NCBI GenBank assembly: GCA_039707465.1
Contig: CM077643.1
Coordinates: forward strand, 62,498,605 to 62,562,604
Direction of reading: 5' to 3'
DNA length: 64,000 nucleotides
From: Rhabdophis nuchalis
Lineage: Eukaryota; Chordata; Lepidosauria; Squamata; Natricidae
Shown here: in pieces, positions 1 to 10,555 of the stretch
Layout: each line of letters opens with the position of its first letter
Numbering within the stretch: the stretch's first letter is position 1
Position numbers and translations under genes: made by a program
Notes under the pieces: model-generated
Database searches by the model: none
Seen by the model: the letters and a program-made list of their open reading frames with translations, nothing else
Told to the model about the DNA's origin: nothing

Positions 1-124
1 GTCTGCAACCTTCTTGCTCATGGAAGTATATGCCATTGAATACCAAGTGCTTGGGGATAAAAGGACCCAGAAGCAATTGCTTTCTGCTGATGGGCTATCA
101 TGAAAACAAGTTGTTGGTCTGGAT

Positions 125-497
125 CCATGATGGTGAACCTATGGCACGGGTGCCACAGGTGGCACGTGGAACCATTCCTTAGGGTACGCGAGGCGTTGCC
201 CTGTCAGCTCCAGTGCGCTTGTGTGTGCTGGCCAGCTGATTTAGACCTTCTTTTGAGGCCGTTTTTCGCCCTCTGGAGGCTTCAGGGAAGCTCCTGAAGC
301 CTCTGGAGGTGGGTGGGGAGGCTGTTTTCACCCTTCCCATGCTCCTAGAAAGCCTCTGGAGCTTGGAGAGGGTGAAAAAAGCACACCAAAATCAGGGGGT
401 CATGCACATAGCATTATGGGTGTGGCATGCCCATGCATGACCCCCCTGCGCTCCCCCCACTTTTGTCACGTGAGCCCAAAAATGTTAGCCATCACTG
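125..497. mobile_element. hAT-like MITE (GATGGCGAAC-type ends)
   Basis: Non-coding element with imperfect terminal inverted repeats: the left end reads CATGATGGTGAAC and the right end GTTAGCCATCACTG. It is flanked by GTCTGGAT (117-124) and GTCTAAAT (498-505), an 8-bp duplication with two transitions. The interior is a GC-rich 'CCCTCTGGAGGCTTC' type sequence. The same end type recurs at 16088-16497. No transposase frame is visible, so it would depend on an enzyme in trans. 8-bp duplications and CAGTG-type ends are known for hAT; the family assignment is inferred. Confidence 0.7.
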
Positions 498-505
498 GTC
501 TAAAT

Positions 506-631
506 CATGGGTGTCAAACTCACAGTGTCACATTGCTGTCACATAATGGTTTGTGATGTTTTTCCCATTCGCAGAGCTGGGGTGGGTGTGGCCTGCTTGT
601 GACGCATCTGGCCCACGAGCCGTCACTCCTG
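506..631. mobile_element. hAT-like MITE (GGGTGTCAAAC ends)
   Basis: Short element beginning CATGGGTGTCAAACTC, with interior phrases such as GGGTGTGGCCTGC and GACGCATCTGGCCC that are repeated at 5606-5739. The left flank GTCTAAAT (498-505) is also the right target copy of the preceding element; the right flank is GTCTAGGT (632-639), 6 of 8 matching. The two elements therefore sit back to back with one shared target copy. The right inverted repeat is eroded. Confidence 0.65.
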
Positions 632-639
632 GTCTAGGT

Positions 640-1240
640 GGCTCTCTGTTCTGAACCAGTAATGGTTTATTTACTTTCTTGTCTATGGGGCTCCACAATT
701 GCTGTGAGATATTGCTGTTGTGTAAGCATTTTTAAAGCCACACCTAAATATATTTACTATTTAATATATTAAATATTTAGGATATTAGTATTGCTTATGA
801 TATAAACCTCAGGGATATTTTACTTTTTTAAGATGACACATATGCCAGGAACCTGACAGACTATTTGAACCGCAAATTTGAAAAATTAAGGAAATGTACA
901 GGCCGATTCTCCTTCTCATCATATTCCTTTTGTGAGGATATGCTCTTTTGTTATTAAACAGACCCTATCAAAACAAATGGGATACTGTTTCTTTTATGAG
1001 TAATGCATTTGCACAAGAAAGAAAGACAAGGGTAAGCAGAAAGTTCATGCAGGATGCATGAATTTGGACAGCTTAAGATTTATTACAATGGCTACAGAAA
1101 TTATTCCTCTTAACAGCACTTAAACTGTCTAATTATTCCCAGCTGTCTCCAGTGTACTTTGGACCGTTAATTACAGGAGGAATCCTCTTTCTCTGATCTG
1201 ATGGACCAACTCAGGCAAAAAAATATTTTCCTTTCAGTTC
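640..1240. other. Unassigned AT-rich stretch
   Basis: No gene, repeat family or RNA recognised. The only visible structure is an AT-rich patch near 745-800. Confidence 0.5.
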
Positions 1241-1248
1241 CACTAGAA

Positions 1249-1384
1249 CAGGGATGTCCAAACTTGGGAACTTTTAAGACTTGTGGACTTCAACTCCCAG
1301 AATTCCCCAGCCAGCTATGCTGGCTGGGGAATTCTGGGAGTTGAAGTCCACAAGTCTTAAAGTTCCCAAGTTTGGACATCCCTG
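1249..1384. mobile_element. Long-hairpin MITE, intact
   Basis: The whole 136-bp element is one near-perfect palindrome with its centre at about 1317, where CCAGCCAGC meets GCTGGCTGG. Both arms carry the phrase TTCAACTCCCAGAATTCCCC or its complement. It is flanked by perfect 8-bp duplications CACTAGAA (1241-1248 and 1385-1392), which proves a transposition end on each side. There is no coding capacity. Related hairpins lie at 5394-5510 and 56602-56736, with single arms elsewhere in the window. Confidence 0.85.
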
Positions 1385-1511
1385 CACTAGAATCAAGCAA
1401 GCTTTTTGATTGCTTAGTACTTACCCCTCTTTGGTAAGTGCCGGGGAAGTGTCAATTTAAATATTATATAAGCGAATTCAGTCACATTTGTAATTAAGTA
1501 TGGATGTGGAT

Positions 1512-1828
1512 CAATGGTGGGATTCAAATTTTTTTACTACTGGTTATGTGGGTGTGACTTGGTGGGCGTGGCACAGCATGGCTTGGTGGGCGTGACTTGG
1601 TGGGCGTGGCAGGGGAAGGATACTGTAAAATCTTCATTCGCTCCCTACTTCAGGGGAAGGTTACTGCAAAATCTAAATTCCCTCACGATCAGCCCTCACG
1701 ACTCAGGAGGCAGAGAATAGATGGTGGTGGGGCCAGTCAGAGGTGGTATTTACCGGTTCTCCAAACTACTAAAAATTTCTGCTACCAGTTCTCCAGAACT
1801 GGTCAGAACCTGTTGAATATCACCTCTG
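1512..1828 (+). mobile_element. hAT-like MITE (CAGTGGTGGGATTCA group)
   Basis: Left end CAATGGTGGGATTCAAA; right end TGAATATCACCTCTG, the inverted counterpart. Flanks ATGTGGAT (1504-1511) and TTGCGGAT (1829-1836) match at 6 of 8. The interior holds GTGGGCGTGGC runs and a GGTTCTCC...CCAGAACTGG inverted pair. Homologous copies are at 5788-6079 (opposite strand), 24939-25226 and 63091-63337. The open frames across it have no recognisable domain. Confidence 0.75.
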
Positions 1829-1963
1829 TTGCGGATACGTTTATCTACTTGCATTTAGGTGAACCTTTCTGGTTCTATAATCACATTTTTATAATTTGAG
1901 GGATACCTTATTGGGATATCATTCGCCCAATATCAAGACTCTTAGTCAACTTTAAGACACACT

Positions 1964-2027
1964 GGCTGGGAAATTCTGGAAATTGAAGTCCACATATCAT
2001 AAATTTACCAGAGTTGAGAAAACTGCC
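1964..2027. mobile_element. Single arm of the hairpin MITE
   Basis: Matches only the right arm of 1249-1384, starting at the palindrome centre (ACTGGCTGGGAAATTCTGG) and ending GTTGAGAAAACTGCC. No left arm precedes it. Diverged and old. Confidence 0.55.
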
Positions 2028-2072
2028 CTAAGCTGTGTTTATTCAGGAACTGGAGGAGTCCTTCTAGGTCAG

Positions 2073-2131
2073 TGGTTTTCAAACTTGGCAATTTAAGATT
2101 TGTGAGCTTCAAATCCCTAAATTCCACAGTC
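2073..2131. mobile_element. Single left arm of the hairpin MITE
   Basis: Begins CAGTGGTTTTCAAACTTGG and runs through CTTCAAATCCCTAAATTCC, a decayed version of the left arm seen at 56602-56736. The right arm is missing or unrecognisable. Confidence 0.45.
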
Positions 2132-2439
2132 ATATACACACCTTGAATTTCCCAAGCCAAAAACACTGAGTGTTCTAGATTTATATGTCCTGAGAATCAA
2201 AGATCCTGAGTCCAGAGTGTGAGAGACGGCCTTAGAAAAGAACATGCTGATCTCTTGAATTCAGGAGGAAGATTGTTAATGTTTATGTTTACTGGGTGTA
2301 GAGAGCTGAGAAAGCACCAATGATCTCCATAACTTAACAATTGTATGTTCATTGTGTATACATAGTTCACGTTCAAATTCTGTCTTCTGCTGCTCAATTC
2401 TAAATTCCCTATTGTTCTACCTTAAATCTTTCTCATAGC

Positions 2440-2661
2440 CAGAGACTGGTTCTCTGGCTATGACATAGTTCAGACTGGTTTGGCTGATTAGGTAGTAACT
2501 TGGCCTGCCACATTCCCAAACTGGTTCTATCGGCAGTGCCATAGACACCACCATTTTGTTTTTTGCTTCTGCACATGTGCAGCAGCATTTTTCCAGTACT
2601 GCACATGCATAAGTACATCCCTGAGCGAACCAGCAGTGGCAGCAGCCGGAACCCACCCCTG
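2440..2661. mobile_element. Probable decayed CAGTGGTGGG-group MITE
   Basis: The right end GGAACCCACCCCTG resembles the complementary end of the CAGTGGTGGG group, and the flanks CTCATAGC (2432-2439) and CTCGCAGC (2662-2669) agree at 6 of 8. The interior has GCACATGTGCAGC and GCACATGCATAAG phrases like those in 13305-13584. The left end CAGAGACTGG is poor, so the call is tentative. Confidence 0.4.
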
Positions 2662-2669
2662 CTCGCAGC

Positions 2670-4060
2670 TGTACATACCCAAACCCTTTTCCTCTCTAAA
2701 TATGAAGCGCTACTACAGCATAATTAACGTTCAGATGTTTTGGCTAGCAAAACCTCTTGAGATGTTTCAGTAATGGAGTTAGTATTACATAATCTGTTAA
2801 TAACAGGCAGTACAGGGGAACAGGCTTGCCAAGCACAGGTTAACTATGCTCAAAGACCATGCTACTGAAATCACTTGATAAAATGTGACATTATTATCGT
2901 TTAATGATATCCTCTAACAAACGTTTTGTCCAGTTGAACCCATTTGTGGGTGGCCACAATGTTATCAGTAGGATAAAATGGGGCTGTGTCAGAAATAAAT
3001 GTTCCAGCTGCTTAGGGAGTAGAGAATACTGTTCTCTGAGGCACCCCAATATTGAACCTCTTATAACATGAGAACTCTGTTACACAAACCAGCCCCTAAA
3101 CTTATTTCCAGCCTTATCCAGCCTATAACAATGTGCCGTTATCTTTTTTTGAAATCAGCAGTAGTTAAAACAAGCCTGGAGAATTTCCCTTCCTTTTGCT
3201 GGCAACACAACTGGCCCTTCCAGAGCCAGACTGCCCTCTGAAGGACAGGGGCATGCCTTGCAGAAGAAGGGCTATATGGCCCAAAGTCAAAAGCTAGCAG
3301 ATGGGTTTTATTTAGAGTAGGATAAAAATTCCAGATCTCCTGAACGTTTGCCGCAGTTCAGATCTCCTATCCAGAGGAAGAAACACACAAAAATGTAGAC
3401 TAGAAAAAAAAGTCAACCCGTTTGTCAAAAGCTAGGCTACTGCTAAACCACTGCAGCTTTTCCCCTAGAGTAGAGCCCGAAACACTAGCCGGAAATTGAA
3501 CCAGTGATTCACCAAACAGTTCAGATTTCTCGAAGGGCAAAAGCCAACCAAGCGACCAGATCCATGAGGTAATTGCAAAATGAGATAATTATCTGAACCT
3601 CCTTCGGAACATGAGTTTTGTTTCTGGTATGTGCATTTAATTCTTCCATTGCCTCTACCATTGATCTTTAAATTTGCTAACTTACCAAGTGTGACCATTG
3701 GAAAAAAAACAACAACCTGAACCTTCTGCCAAGTTAGGTTATTACCGTTCTCCCAGATTAAAAAGAGAAAGGGGGAAAGAGAACTGGAGAGGAGTCGACT
3801 AAGCCAGCAAGCTACTCCTAGAAATTCCTGGGTTCACAAAGTCCAATGCTTGGAAGCATGATTATCAAGCCAAGGTTTGATTTATAGAGCATTACAGCTG
3901 GAATCTTAGCTCTATTAATAACAAATGCTGGCTTTCAGCATTATGTTTATCTCTTAGCAAATTAAGTGCTTCTTATGTGGACAATGAACACCAAATTCCT
4001 GTGAATTGTACAAGTCTTTTTTGGTGCATTGTTTGCCCTGGTTATTTTTTTAACTAAAAT
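2670..4060. other. Unassigned stretch
   Basis: No gene or named repeat seen. The open frames here are short and lack any motif. Confidence 0.5.
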
Positions 4061-4064
4061 ATCA

Positions 4065-4112
4065 CAAAGGTGCTTTTTCAAGGCAACTGGACTTTTTGAA
4101 AAAGCACCTTTG
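4065..4112. repeat. Perfect 17-bp stem hairpin
   Basis: CAAAGGTGCTTTTTCAA at 4065-4081 is the exact reverse complement of 4096-4112, with a 14-nt loop. The following GGATGATTGAGAATCTCCAT (4129-4148) resembles a phrase near 56299-56320, so this may be a relic of an interspersed repeat. Function is unknown. Confidence 0.6.
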
Positions 4113-4320
4113 GGAGGACCATGATGTGGATGATTGAGAATCTCCATAGACATTTTACTAAAATAATTTTGAGGTTCTGCTAAAGATATAAAGATTGTCA
4201 CACAATTACTTTGAGTGAGGCATATGTGTATGTTTAGGTTATATGTCTCATTCTCTCTGTGTACACACACACACACACACATGTATATAGAGATATTTAT
4301 TGCAGCTATGCAGTATTGTA

Positions 4321-4670
4321 AAGGCTCAGTGGCTAAGATGCTGAGCTTGTCAATCAGAAAGGTCGTCCATTCGGCAATCTGAATCCCCAGTGCTACGTAA
4401 AAGAGTGAGCTCCTGTTACTTGTCCCAGCTTCTGCCAACCTAGCAGTTTGAAAGCACGTAAAAAATGTAAGTAGAAAAATAGGGACCACCTTTGGTGGGA
4501 AGGTAACAGCATTCTGGGTGCCTTCGGCGTTTAATCATGCCGGCCACATGACTAGGGAGATGTCTTTGGACAGCGCTGGCTCCTCGGCTTTGAAACAGAG
4601 ATGAGCACTGCCCCCTAGAGTTGGGAACAACTAGGACATATGTGCGAGGGAACCTTTACCTTTACCTTAT
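4321..4670 (+). mobile_element. tRNA-derived SINE, Sauria type
   Basis: The head has a pol III A-box-like TGGCTAAGATGCTGAG and a decayed B box before AATCCCCAGTGC. The body contains CCAGCTTCTGCCAACCTAGC, GACCACCTTTGGTGGGAAGG and CATGCCGGCCACATGAC. The tail ends GGGAACCTTTACCTTTACC. A perfect 10-bp duplication CAGTATTGTA flanks it at 4311-4320 and 4672-4681, typical of LINE-mediated insertion. The Sauria SINE name is from memory of squamate families; its 3' end is reported to resemble Bov-B. A second copy is at 27110-27456. Confidence 0.8.
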
Positions 4671-4780
4671 ACAGTATTGTAGTCAGAAACCATTAACATT
4701 GAGTAGCAAATAATATAATATAAAATAACATATGAAATATATCCCATACAATATGTATAAACCAGAGCTGTGCATGCTTT

Positions 4781-5090
4781 GAAATTTTATTTCTTTATTC
4801 AATTTCTGTAGCTGCCCATCTCAGTCAATGACTCGGGCAGCCTACAATTTAAATATATATACATTACAATTAAAACACTAACATCTTTTAAAACAATAGA
4901 AACACCCAAAATAAATATTCATCATCGACAAGATACTTGGCCAGTTAGCAATACAGCAAGGAAGGAAATGGGGCCCTTAACATATTCAGTGCCCCAGGCT
5001 TGGGAACATAGCCAGGTTTTTAGGGTGTTATGAAAGGCTAACAGCAATGGGGCCTTCTAACCAAGGGAGGATAGGCCATAGAACACAACC
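4781..5090 (-). mobile_element. Old L2-like LINE 3' fragment
   Basis: On the minus strand this ends in the L2-like 3' phrase around CTGCCCATCTCAGTCAATGACTC (complement sense), followed by the A-rich stretch common to L2 tails. Upstream, ATGGGGCCTTCTAACC may correspond to the C-terminal coding part, but many stops are present. Assigned by similarity to the tails at 40155-40262 and 49241-49330. Confidence 0.45.
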
Positions 5091-5344
5091 CACTGTGGGG
5101 AAAATGATTAAGGAGGATTGGCATTTACGCAGGCATAAACACAGCATTTTTGTGCTATTCATTAATGCAGCATAATTTGTTTCAGATTTCCTTATTAGCC
5201 TGAGAAATGATGTCTCTGCTTTAAGTAGTCCAATCATTAAAGGGTCCAGGGCATTTTTATAAAGTGCAAAATTCTTCTTCCCAATCATTTCCAAAGAACT
5301 GAAACCTCATGATCAAGGATTTTGGTCGTGACTAAATCAACATT

Positions 5345-5605
5345 TAGAAGTTGTAGCTGGTGCAAAATGAAGCAGCCAAGTAATTGTCTAGTACAGGGGT
5401 CTGCAAAGTCGGCTCTTTTAAGACTGGTGGACTTCAACTCCCAGACTTCAACTCCAATTCTGGGAGTTGAAGTCCACCAGTCTTAAAAGAGCCGACTTTG
5501 CAGACCCCTGGTCTAGTACAAGTTCCAGGGATCATAAGATGCCTAGTAAGAGGTGCTTCTACTGGTTGCCAGTTGCTCACCATGCATTTCTTACATTAAC
5601 TACAG
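5345..5605 (+). pseudogene. Old L2 reverse-transcriptase C-terminal relic
   Basis: Plus-strand translation gives LVQNEAAK before the inserted MITE, and a patch with WLPVAHH after it. These correspond to the L2 landmarks LVQNAAAR and LHWLPV seen intact in 40935-42878. Two MITEs (5394-5510 and 5606-5739) interrupt or bound it. Frameshifts and stops show that it is long dead. Confidence 0.5.
5394..5510. mobile_element. Long-hairpin MITE, intact
   Basis: Near-perfect 117-bp palindrome: CAGGGGTCTGCAAAGTCGG at the left and its complement at the right, each arm also holding TTCAACTCCCAGA. It is flanked by perfect 8-bp duplications GTCTAGTA (5386-5393, 5511-5518). The centre differs from 1249-1384: it contains a second ACTTCAACTCC, as if one arm was partly re-copied. 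Confidence 0.85.
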
Positions 5606-5739
5606 CACAGGTGTCAAACCTGCAGCGTCATGTTGCCATCATATGACATTTTGCAACGGTATTTCCTTTTGCAGAGGTGGGGTGGGCTTGGCCTGTGCAT
5701 GACGCATCCAGCCCGTGGGCCGTCAGTTGGACACCCCTG
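5606..5739. mobile_element. hAT-like MITE (GGGTGTCAAAC ends)
   Basis: Left end CACAGGTGTCAAACC, right end TTGGACACCCCTG. Flanks AACTACAG (5598-5605) and GACTACAG (5740-5747) match at 7 of 8. The interior matches 506-631 (GGGCTTGGCCTG, GACGCATCCAGCCC). Confidence 0.75.
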
Positions 5740-5787
5740 GACTACAGGATATACAATGCATTTCCTCCAGAGTTGTTTGGTCCACAC

Positions 5788-6079
5788 CAGAGGTGATATT
5801 CAGCCAGTTCTGACAGGTTCTGGAGAACTGGTAGCGGAAATTTGGGTAGTTTAGAGAACCGGCAAATAGGCTGGCCCCACCCCTGCTGCCTCCCAGCGGA
5901 TCTTCTTTTGTTGCCCTGAAAAGGAGAACGGAGATGGAAAGCAGGTTAGTGGGGTGGGGATGGAATGGAGATTTTGCAGTAACCTTCCCCCAGGAGTGGG
6001 GAGGGAATGGGGATTTTGCAATATGCCCACAAAGCCACACCCACAGAACCAGTAGTAAAAAAATTGAATCCCACCATTG
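5788..6079 (-). mobile_element. hAT-like MITE (CAGTGGTGGGATTCA group)
   Basis: Reverse-oriented copy of 1512-1828. The left boundary is CAGAGGTGATATTCAGCC and the right boundary TTGAATCCCACCATTG. It is flanked by a perfect 8-bp duplication GTCCACAC (5780-5787, 6080-6087). The minus-strand open frames inside it have no domain. Confidence 0.85.
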
Positions 6080-6087
6080 GTCCACAC

Positions 6088-7825
6088 CGTCTTAAGTCTT
6101 TAGAGCAACAGTTGTAGAGATAGATCTCTTTTTACCAAGCTGTCAAAAGTTACTTGACTGTAGTAATAAAAAGAATATCTAGTTTTAGTGATTGGCTAAG
6201 TGGATTATTAGATATAAATTACTAAAATAATCTAGGGCACCAGCTTTCTCAGCAGTTCCCACCAATATTAATTGTTGCATGTCTTGTTTTCCATTCAGCT
6301 AGAATGGAAGTTCAAATGCTTTAACATCCATTTGTTTAATGTGGTAATCAATTCATGTAGATTAAATGCCAGGCTTATGCTTTTTTTTATTTACTTAGGA
6401 GTGAAAAAGAATATGAAGTTAAACAAACCATCATTCCATTTATGCCCAAAAGCAGAACTTTAAACTGGGAATTTAATATATTTGCCATTATAAATGCAGA
6501 AAATATGTTGAACTTGAGAACTTCACTTTTTTGGAGGGGGAGGAGTGGAAATCTCAGATCAGATGTATTTTATATGCCATAATTATTTCAAGGGGATAAT
6601 TTCTTTAGAAGATGACAGTGTAGCAGTGCCTAAGTAACATCAGAAGTTGGGTCTTCACAGTAAGGAGACCTGAACTGGCAAATCTCTACGTACCTTTGAT
6701 CCATCCTTATCTTTCTAATGGCACACTGAAATATTGTATCTCAATTTATGGGAATTCTTTCCTGTTCATGACTTATAAAGTATTAATAGCTGGTGCAAGC
6801 TGGAAAATAATACACCATTCCTAACTCTATTAGGACATGAAATCTGGCTTTAGTTAAAATAAGATTCCCTTTAGCAATGGCCAATATACAGTACATATTA
6901 TGAGTGCATAAAAAACCCAGACCTCTTCTTATCTAACATACAGCAACATTAAGATTACTGCCTGAGGCTCAGAAAACTTCAAACTTAGAAAGTAAGATTG
7001 AGGGAGAGTGAAGGGGTGCAGGCAATCATTGGAAAGTAATTACTGGTAACCTGAGCAGTCACTTTCAAGTAGATTTCATCTAATAAGGGCTATAAACAAA
7101 TGTAATTTTATGTTGATAGACTGACGTATGACAGGCACGCAACAGTACAGATGCATGAGACAAAGCTAGGCTATGCTGTTGTATATTCATTGCCGAAAGT
7201 TCCTTGGTCTATAAGCCCTAGTGTCATTTGCTGCTGTGCCAGTGAACAGGTTTTGGTATCTGCCACACAACGGCTAAATCATACCAAAGTTGTTTCAGAG
7301 TCAAATTGCAGGCCCTTATGAAACCAAATCATATTCCCGAAGTGCCAAAATATACAGCCTGCATTCACATCAAAGCAAGCCCCACTGTATTCATTGGTAT
7401 TTGAGTATATAGATTTGCATCTTGAAACTAATTTTTACCGTATGCTTTGGACATATCCTAAAAAGATTTAGTACTAGTGACCCAGTGGTTGGAGTTGATG
7501 CTTTTCTCAATAAAAAGCACACAAACAATGAGCCATTCCATAATGCTTTGCCAAAATCTGCATTGCAGTTTCTCAAACATTTCATTCCCATTTGAAATAA
7601 ATCTCTGTTTTTCTCCTTATTTTCTTTCATACTTCTCTCGGGGATGTTTTTAAGCTCTCTTTACTGTTGGAGTTGCAGGAGAATGCTCCAGCTGGTATTG
7701 CTATTTTCATCTGCACAACTTGCCATCGCTCTAAAACCTGCTTGGCAGGCCAAAGTCCCAAATCTAAAATGACCCAATGAGGGAAGTCCCCTTGTGCCTG
7801 TCAACTCACTGGCTTTGTTAATGCT
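6088..7825. other. Unassigned stretch
   Basis: About 1.7 kb with no recognisable repeat, RNA or coding signal. Open frames are below 100 codons and lack motifs. Confidence 0.5.
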
Positions 7826-8137
7826 ACAGGATAGCAAAGTTGGAAGGGACCTTGACGATTCCTGCTCAAGAAGGAAACGCTATACCATATTGGACGAATG
7901 GTTGTCCAATCTCTTCTTAAAAACTTTAAAACTTCCAGTGCTGGAGCACCCACAACTTCTGAAGTCAAGTTGTTCCACTGATGTTGTTCTCACCCTCGGG
8001 AAATTTCTGCCTTAGTTCTAGGTTGCTTCTCTCCTTGATTAGTTTCCATCCTGCCTTCAGGTGCTTTGGAGGATAGGTTGATCCTATCTTCTTCATGGCA
8101 ATCCCTTAGATATTGGAATACTGCTATCCACGTCCAC
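7826..8137 (-). mobile_element. Old CR1 LINE 3' fragment
   Basis: The CR1 3'-end signature in complement (AAAGTTGGAAGGGACCTTG) starts the fragment. It is followed by the C-terminal coding region in antisense, including TTCTCACCCTCGGGAAATTTC and TAGTTTCCATCCTGCC. Indels break every frame, so this copy is older than 23218-23541 or 33057-33727. It is 5'-truncated near 8137, as is usual for CR1. Confidence 0.75.
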
Positions 8138-8139
8138 AT

Positions 8140-8605
8140 AATTGTGATGTTGCAACACAAGTATCAATGGGGTGGAATTTCATTATTTGCTGTTCTTTGC
8201 CATCCTCTGTCTATGCCCACGGGCGCCAGTGTTGAAAAATGAAGCATGCATCGTGGCTCAAATGCAAACGTCATGCCTCATGTATTTGCGGGTGACATCA
8301 CGGCACAATTACAAAAAGATCAAACTTTGTTACAACATGCATTTTGTCACTCCCCCCACCCCCACCTTCACTACAGATTACTGTCCAGGTCCTCATGATA
8401 TAACTGAAATGGAAGGAGTCTCCAGACCACTACAGAGATTTTGGTGCAGTGAAAAATAGGTCATCAAACACATATACACCCCTTGCCCACACTGGAAGTA
8501 AATAATTATAGGTACACCATATCTCTTTCATTAAACTGAATGAAAATAAGATTAAAAATATGACATATTTTTTCTGCAGCATACCCCTTGAGTCCTTCCC
8601 AAGGA
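8140..8605. other. Unassigned stretch
   Basis: Nothing recognised. The plus-strand open frame at 8172-8459 has no domain and runs through low-complexity CCCCCCACCCCC. Confidence 0.45.
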
Positions 8606-9975
8606 CCTAAGATAAGATTTAAGATTTATTGCATTTATATACCACCCTATCTCCCTTTCGGGACTCAGGGCGGTGTACAGCCAACAGTAAAAATGAGTAA
8701 TATAAAAGTTAAGATCAAATGTTAAGATATAATTAAATAAATTGGCCTGCCAAATTAAACCCCCCTACTAAAATCAATTTTAAAACTATGACAGGCCGGC
8801 AGCACGAAATAAATGGGTCTTCAGGGCCCGACGGAAAAGGCGTAGGTCGGTGATCGTCCATAGGTCAGGGGGTAGGTCATTCCAGAGGGCAGGGACTGCC
8901 ACAGAGAAGGCTCTCCCCCTGGGGGTCACCAGCCAACATTGTTTAGCCGACGGCACCCTGAGGAGGCCCTCTCTGTGGGAGCGAACTGGTCAGTGGGAGG
9001 TATTTGGTAGCAGGAGGCGGTCTTGAAGATAACCAGATCCCTTGCCATGGAGCACTTTAAAGGTGGTTACTAGTACCTTGAAGTGCACCCGGAAAGCCGC
9101 AGGCAGCCAGTGCAGCTCGTGCAGGAGAGGCGTCAAGTGGGAGCATCTGGAGGCTCCTAGAATCCCCCGCGCGGCCGCATTCTGAACTAACTGGAGCCTC
9201 CAGGTGCACTTCAAGGGAAGCCCCATGTAGAGAGCGTTGCAGTAGTCCAGGCGGGAGATGACGAGGGCTTGAGTGACTGTGCATAAAGCATCACGATCCA
9301 GAAAGGGGCGCAACTGGCGTATCAGGCGGACCTGATAAAAAGCCCCCCTGGCCACAGCTGTCATATGGTCTTCTAGAGACAGTCGAGAGTCCAGGAGGAC
9401 GCCCAAGTTGCGAGCCCTCTCTGTGGGAGCCAATGACTCACCCCCAATAGCCAGAGCTGGCACCAACTGGCTATATTGTGACGCTGGAAGCCACAGCCAC
9501 TCGGTCTTGGACGGGTTGAGTCGGAGCCTGTTTCTCCCCATCCAGACTCGCACAGCCTCCAGACACTGGGACATCACTTCCACGGCATCGCTGGGGTGGT
9601 CCGAGGTAGAGATGTACAGCTGAGATGTCAGCGTACCAGTGGAATTCTACCCCGAAACCACGGATGATCTCACCCAACGGCTTCATATAAATGTTGAACA
9701 GGAGAGGCGAGAGGACCGACCCCTGTGGTACCCCACAAGTGAGACACCTCGACGTCGACCTCTGCCCTCCTGCCAACACAAATTGTGACCGGTCGCAGAG
9801 GTAGGAGGAGAACCACCATAAATCGGTGCCCCCCACCTCCAGCCCCTCCAGCCGGTGCAACATGATACCATGGTCGATAGTATTGAAAGCCGCTGAGAGA
9901 TCTAACATGACCAGGATAGAAGAACAACCCCTATCCTCAGCCCTCCAGAGATCCCGAGCCCTCCAGAGATAGGCA
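8606..9975 (-). mobile_element. L2-clade LINE, 5'-truncated, RT frameshifted
   Basis: The 3' end lies at the low-coordinate side (L2-type phrase CGGGACTCAGGGCGGTGTAC in complement). Two minus-strand open frames in different phases (8990-9583 and 9471-9908) together give the RT palm and C-terminus: LDLSAAFNTIDHG, GVPQGSVLSPLLFNIY, NPSKTEWLWLPAS, SRLDYCNALYMGLPL. At the catalytic box the frame reads FHWYADISAV instead of YADDTQLY, because bases are lost there. That destroys the second catalytic aspartate and shifts the frame, so the copy is dead. The truncated 5' end is near 9975, beside a duplicated AGCCCTCCAGAGAT (9939 onward). Confidence 0.88.
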
Positions 9976-10457
9976 GAATTTGGTGTTTGATGGTGCTAGA
10001 TCATGTACCTTTTCACCTGAAAAATCTAAAATATGATCTATTCCTACCTTTCAGCAGGATGCTTTACAATGCACTGAAAAATATTAGATATATATATATA
10101 TATGGACATCTTTAAGATCTGCTACACCTTGACTTTGCAGGACTGTTAAGAAAAATCTAAAGCCACATCAATTATCTTTGGCATTCTCTTGAACTCTATT
10201 ACTATTGTCTTTATAAGGCAGAGAGAGTTGTGTTTTGATTTTTGTTGCATTATTTTGTCTAAACAAAAGAAAGCAGAAAGAGAGAAAGAGAAAAATAAGA
10301 AAGGAGGAGAGGGATAGAGTTTGGGGTAAATCTTGCTTCACTGTATTTCTAACCAAGACCCTGTAGATTCTGTAGAACCTATACCCAGGCAACTACCTAT
10401 AGAATTATAAGGTTAAATACTTAGATCTTTATTTGTGTTGGATGCATGAAGATGTCT
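9976..10457. other. Unassigned stretch with short TA run
   Basis: Only a TATATATATATATATA run near 10088-10104 and a purine-rich patch (10262-10318) stand out. Confidence 0.5.
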
Positions 10458-10466
10458 ATCTGTCTG

Positions 10467-10555
<89 letters not shown>

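Noticed and set aside
1249..1384. Possible microRNA precursor
   Set aside because: The hairpin is a full transposable element with 8-bp flanks and several relatives here; nothing in the sequence indicates processing.
4321..4400. Possible tRNA genes at this and other A/B-box sites (15250, 16995, 27110, 49493, 59957)
   Set aside because: Each box pair is followed by a long SINE body and lacks acceptor-stem pairing; the boxes are SINE promoters.
3962..4489. A 175-codon minus-strand open frame
   Set aside because: It crosses a CA repeat, the hairpin at 4065 and antisense SINE; no domain.
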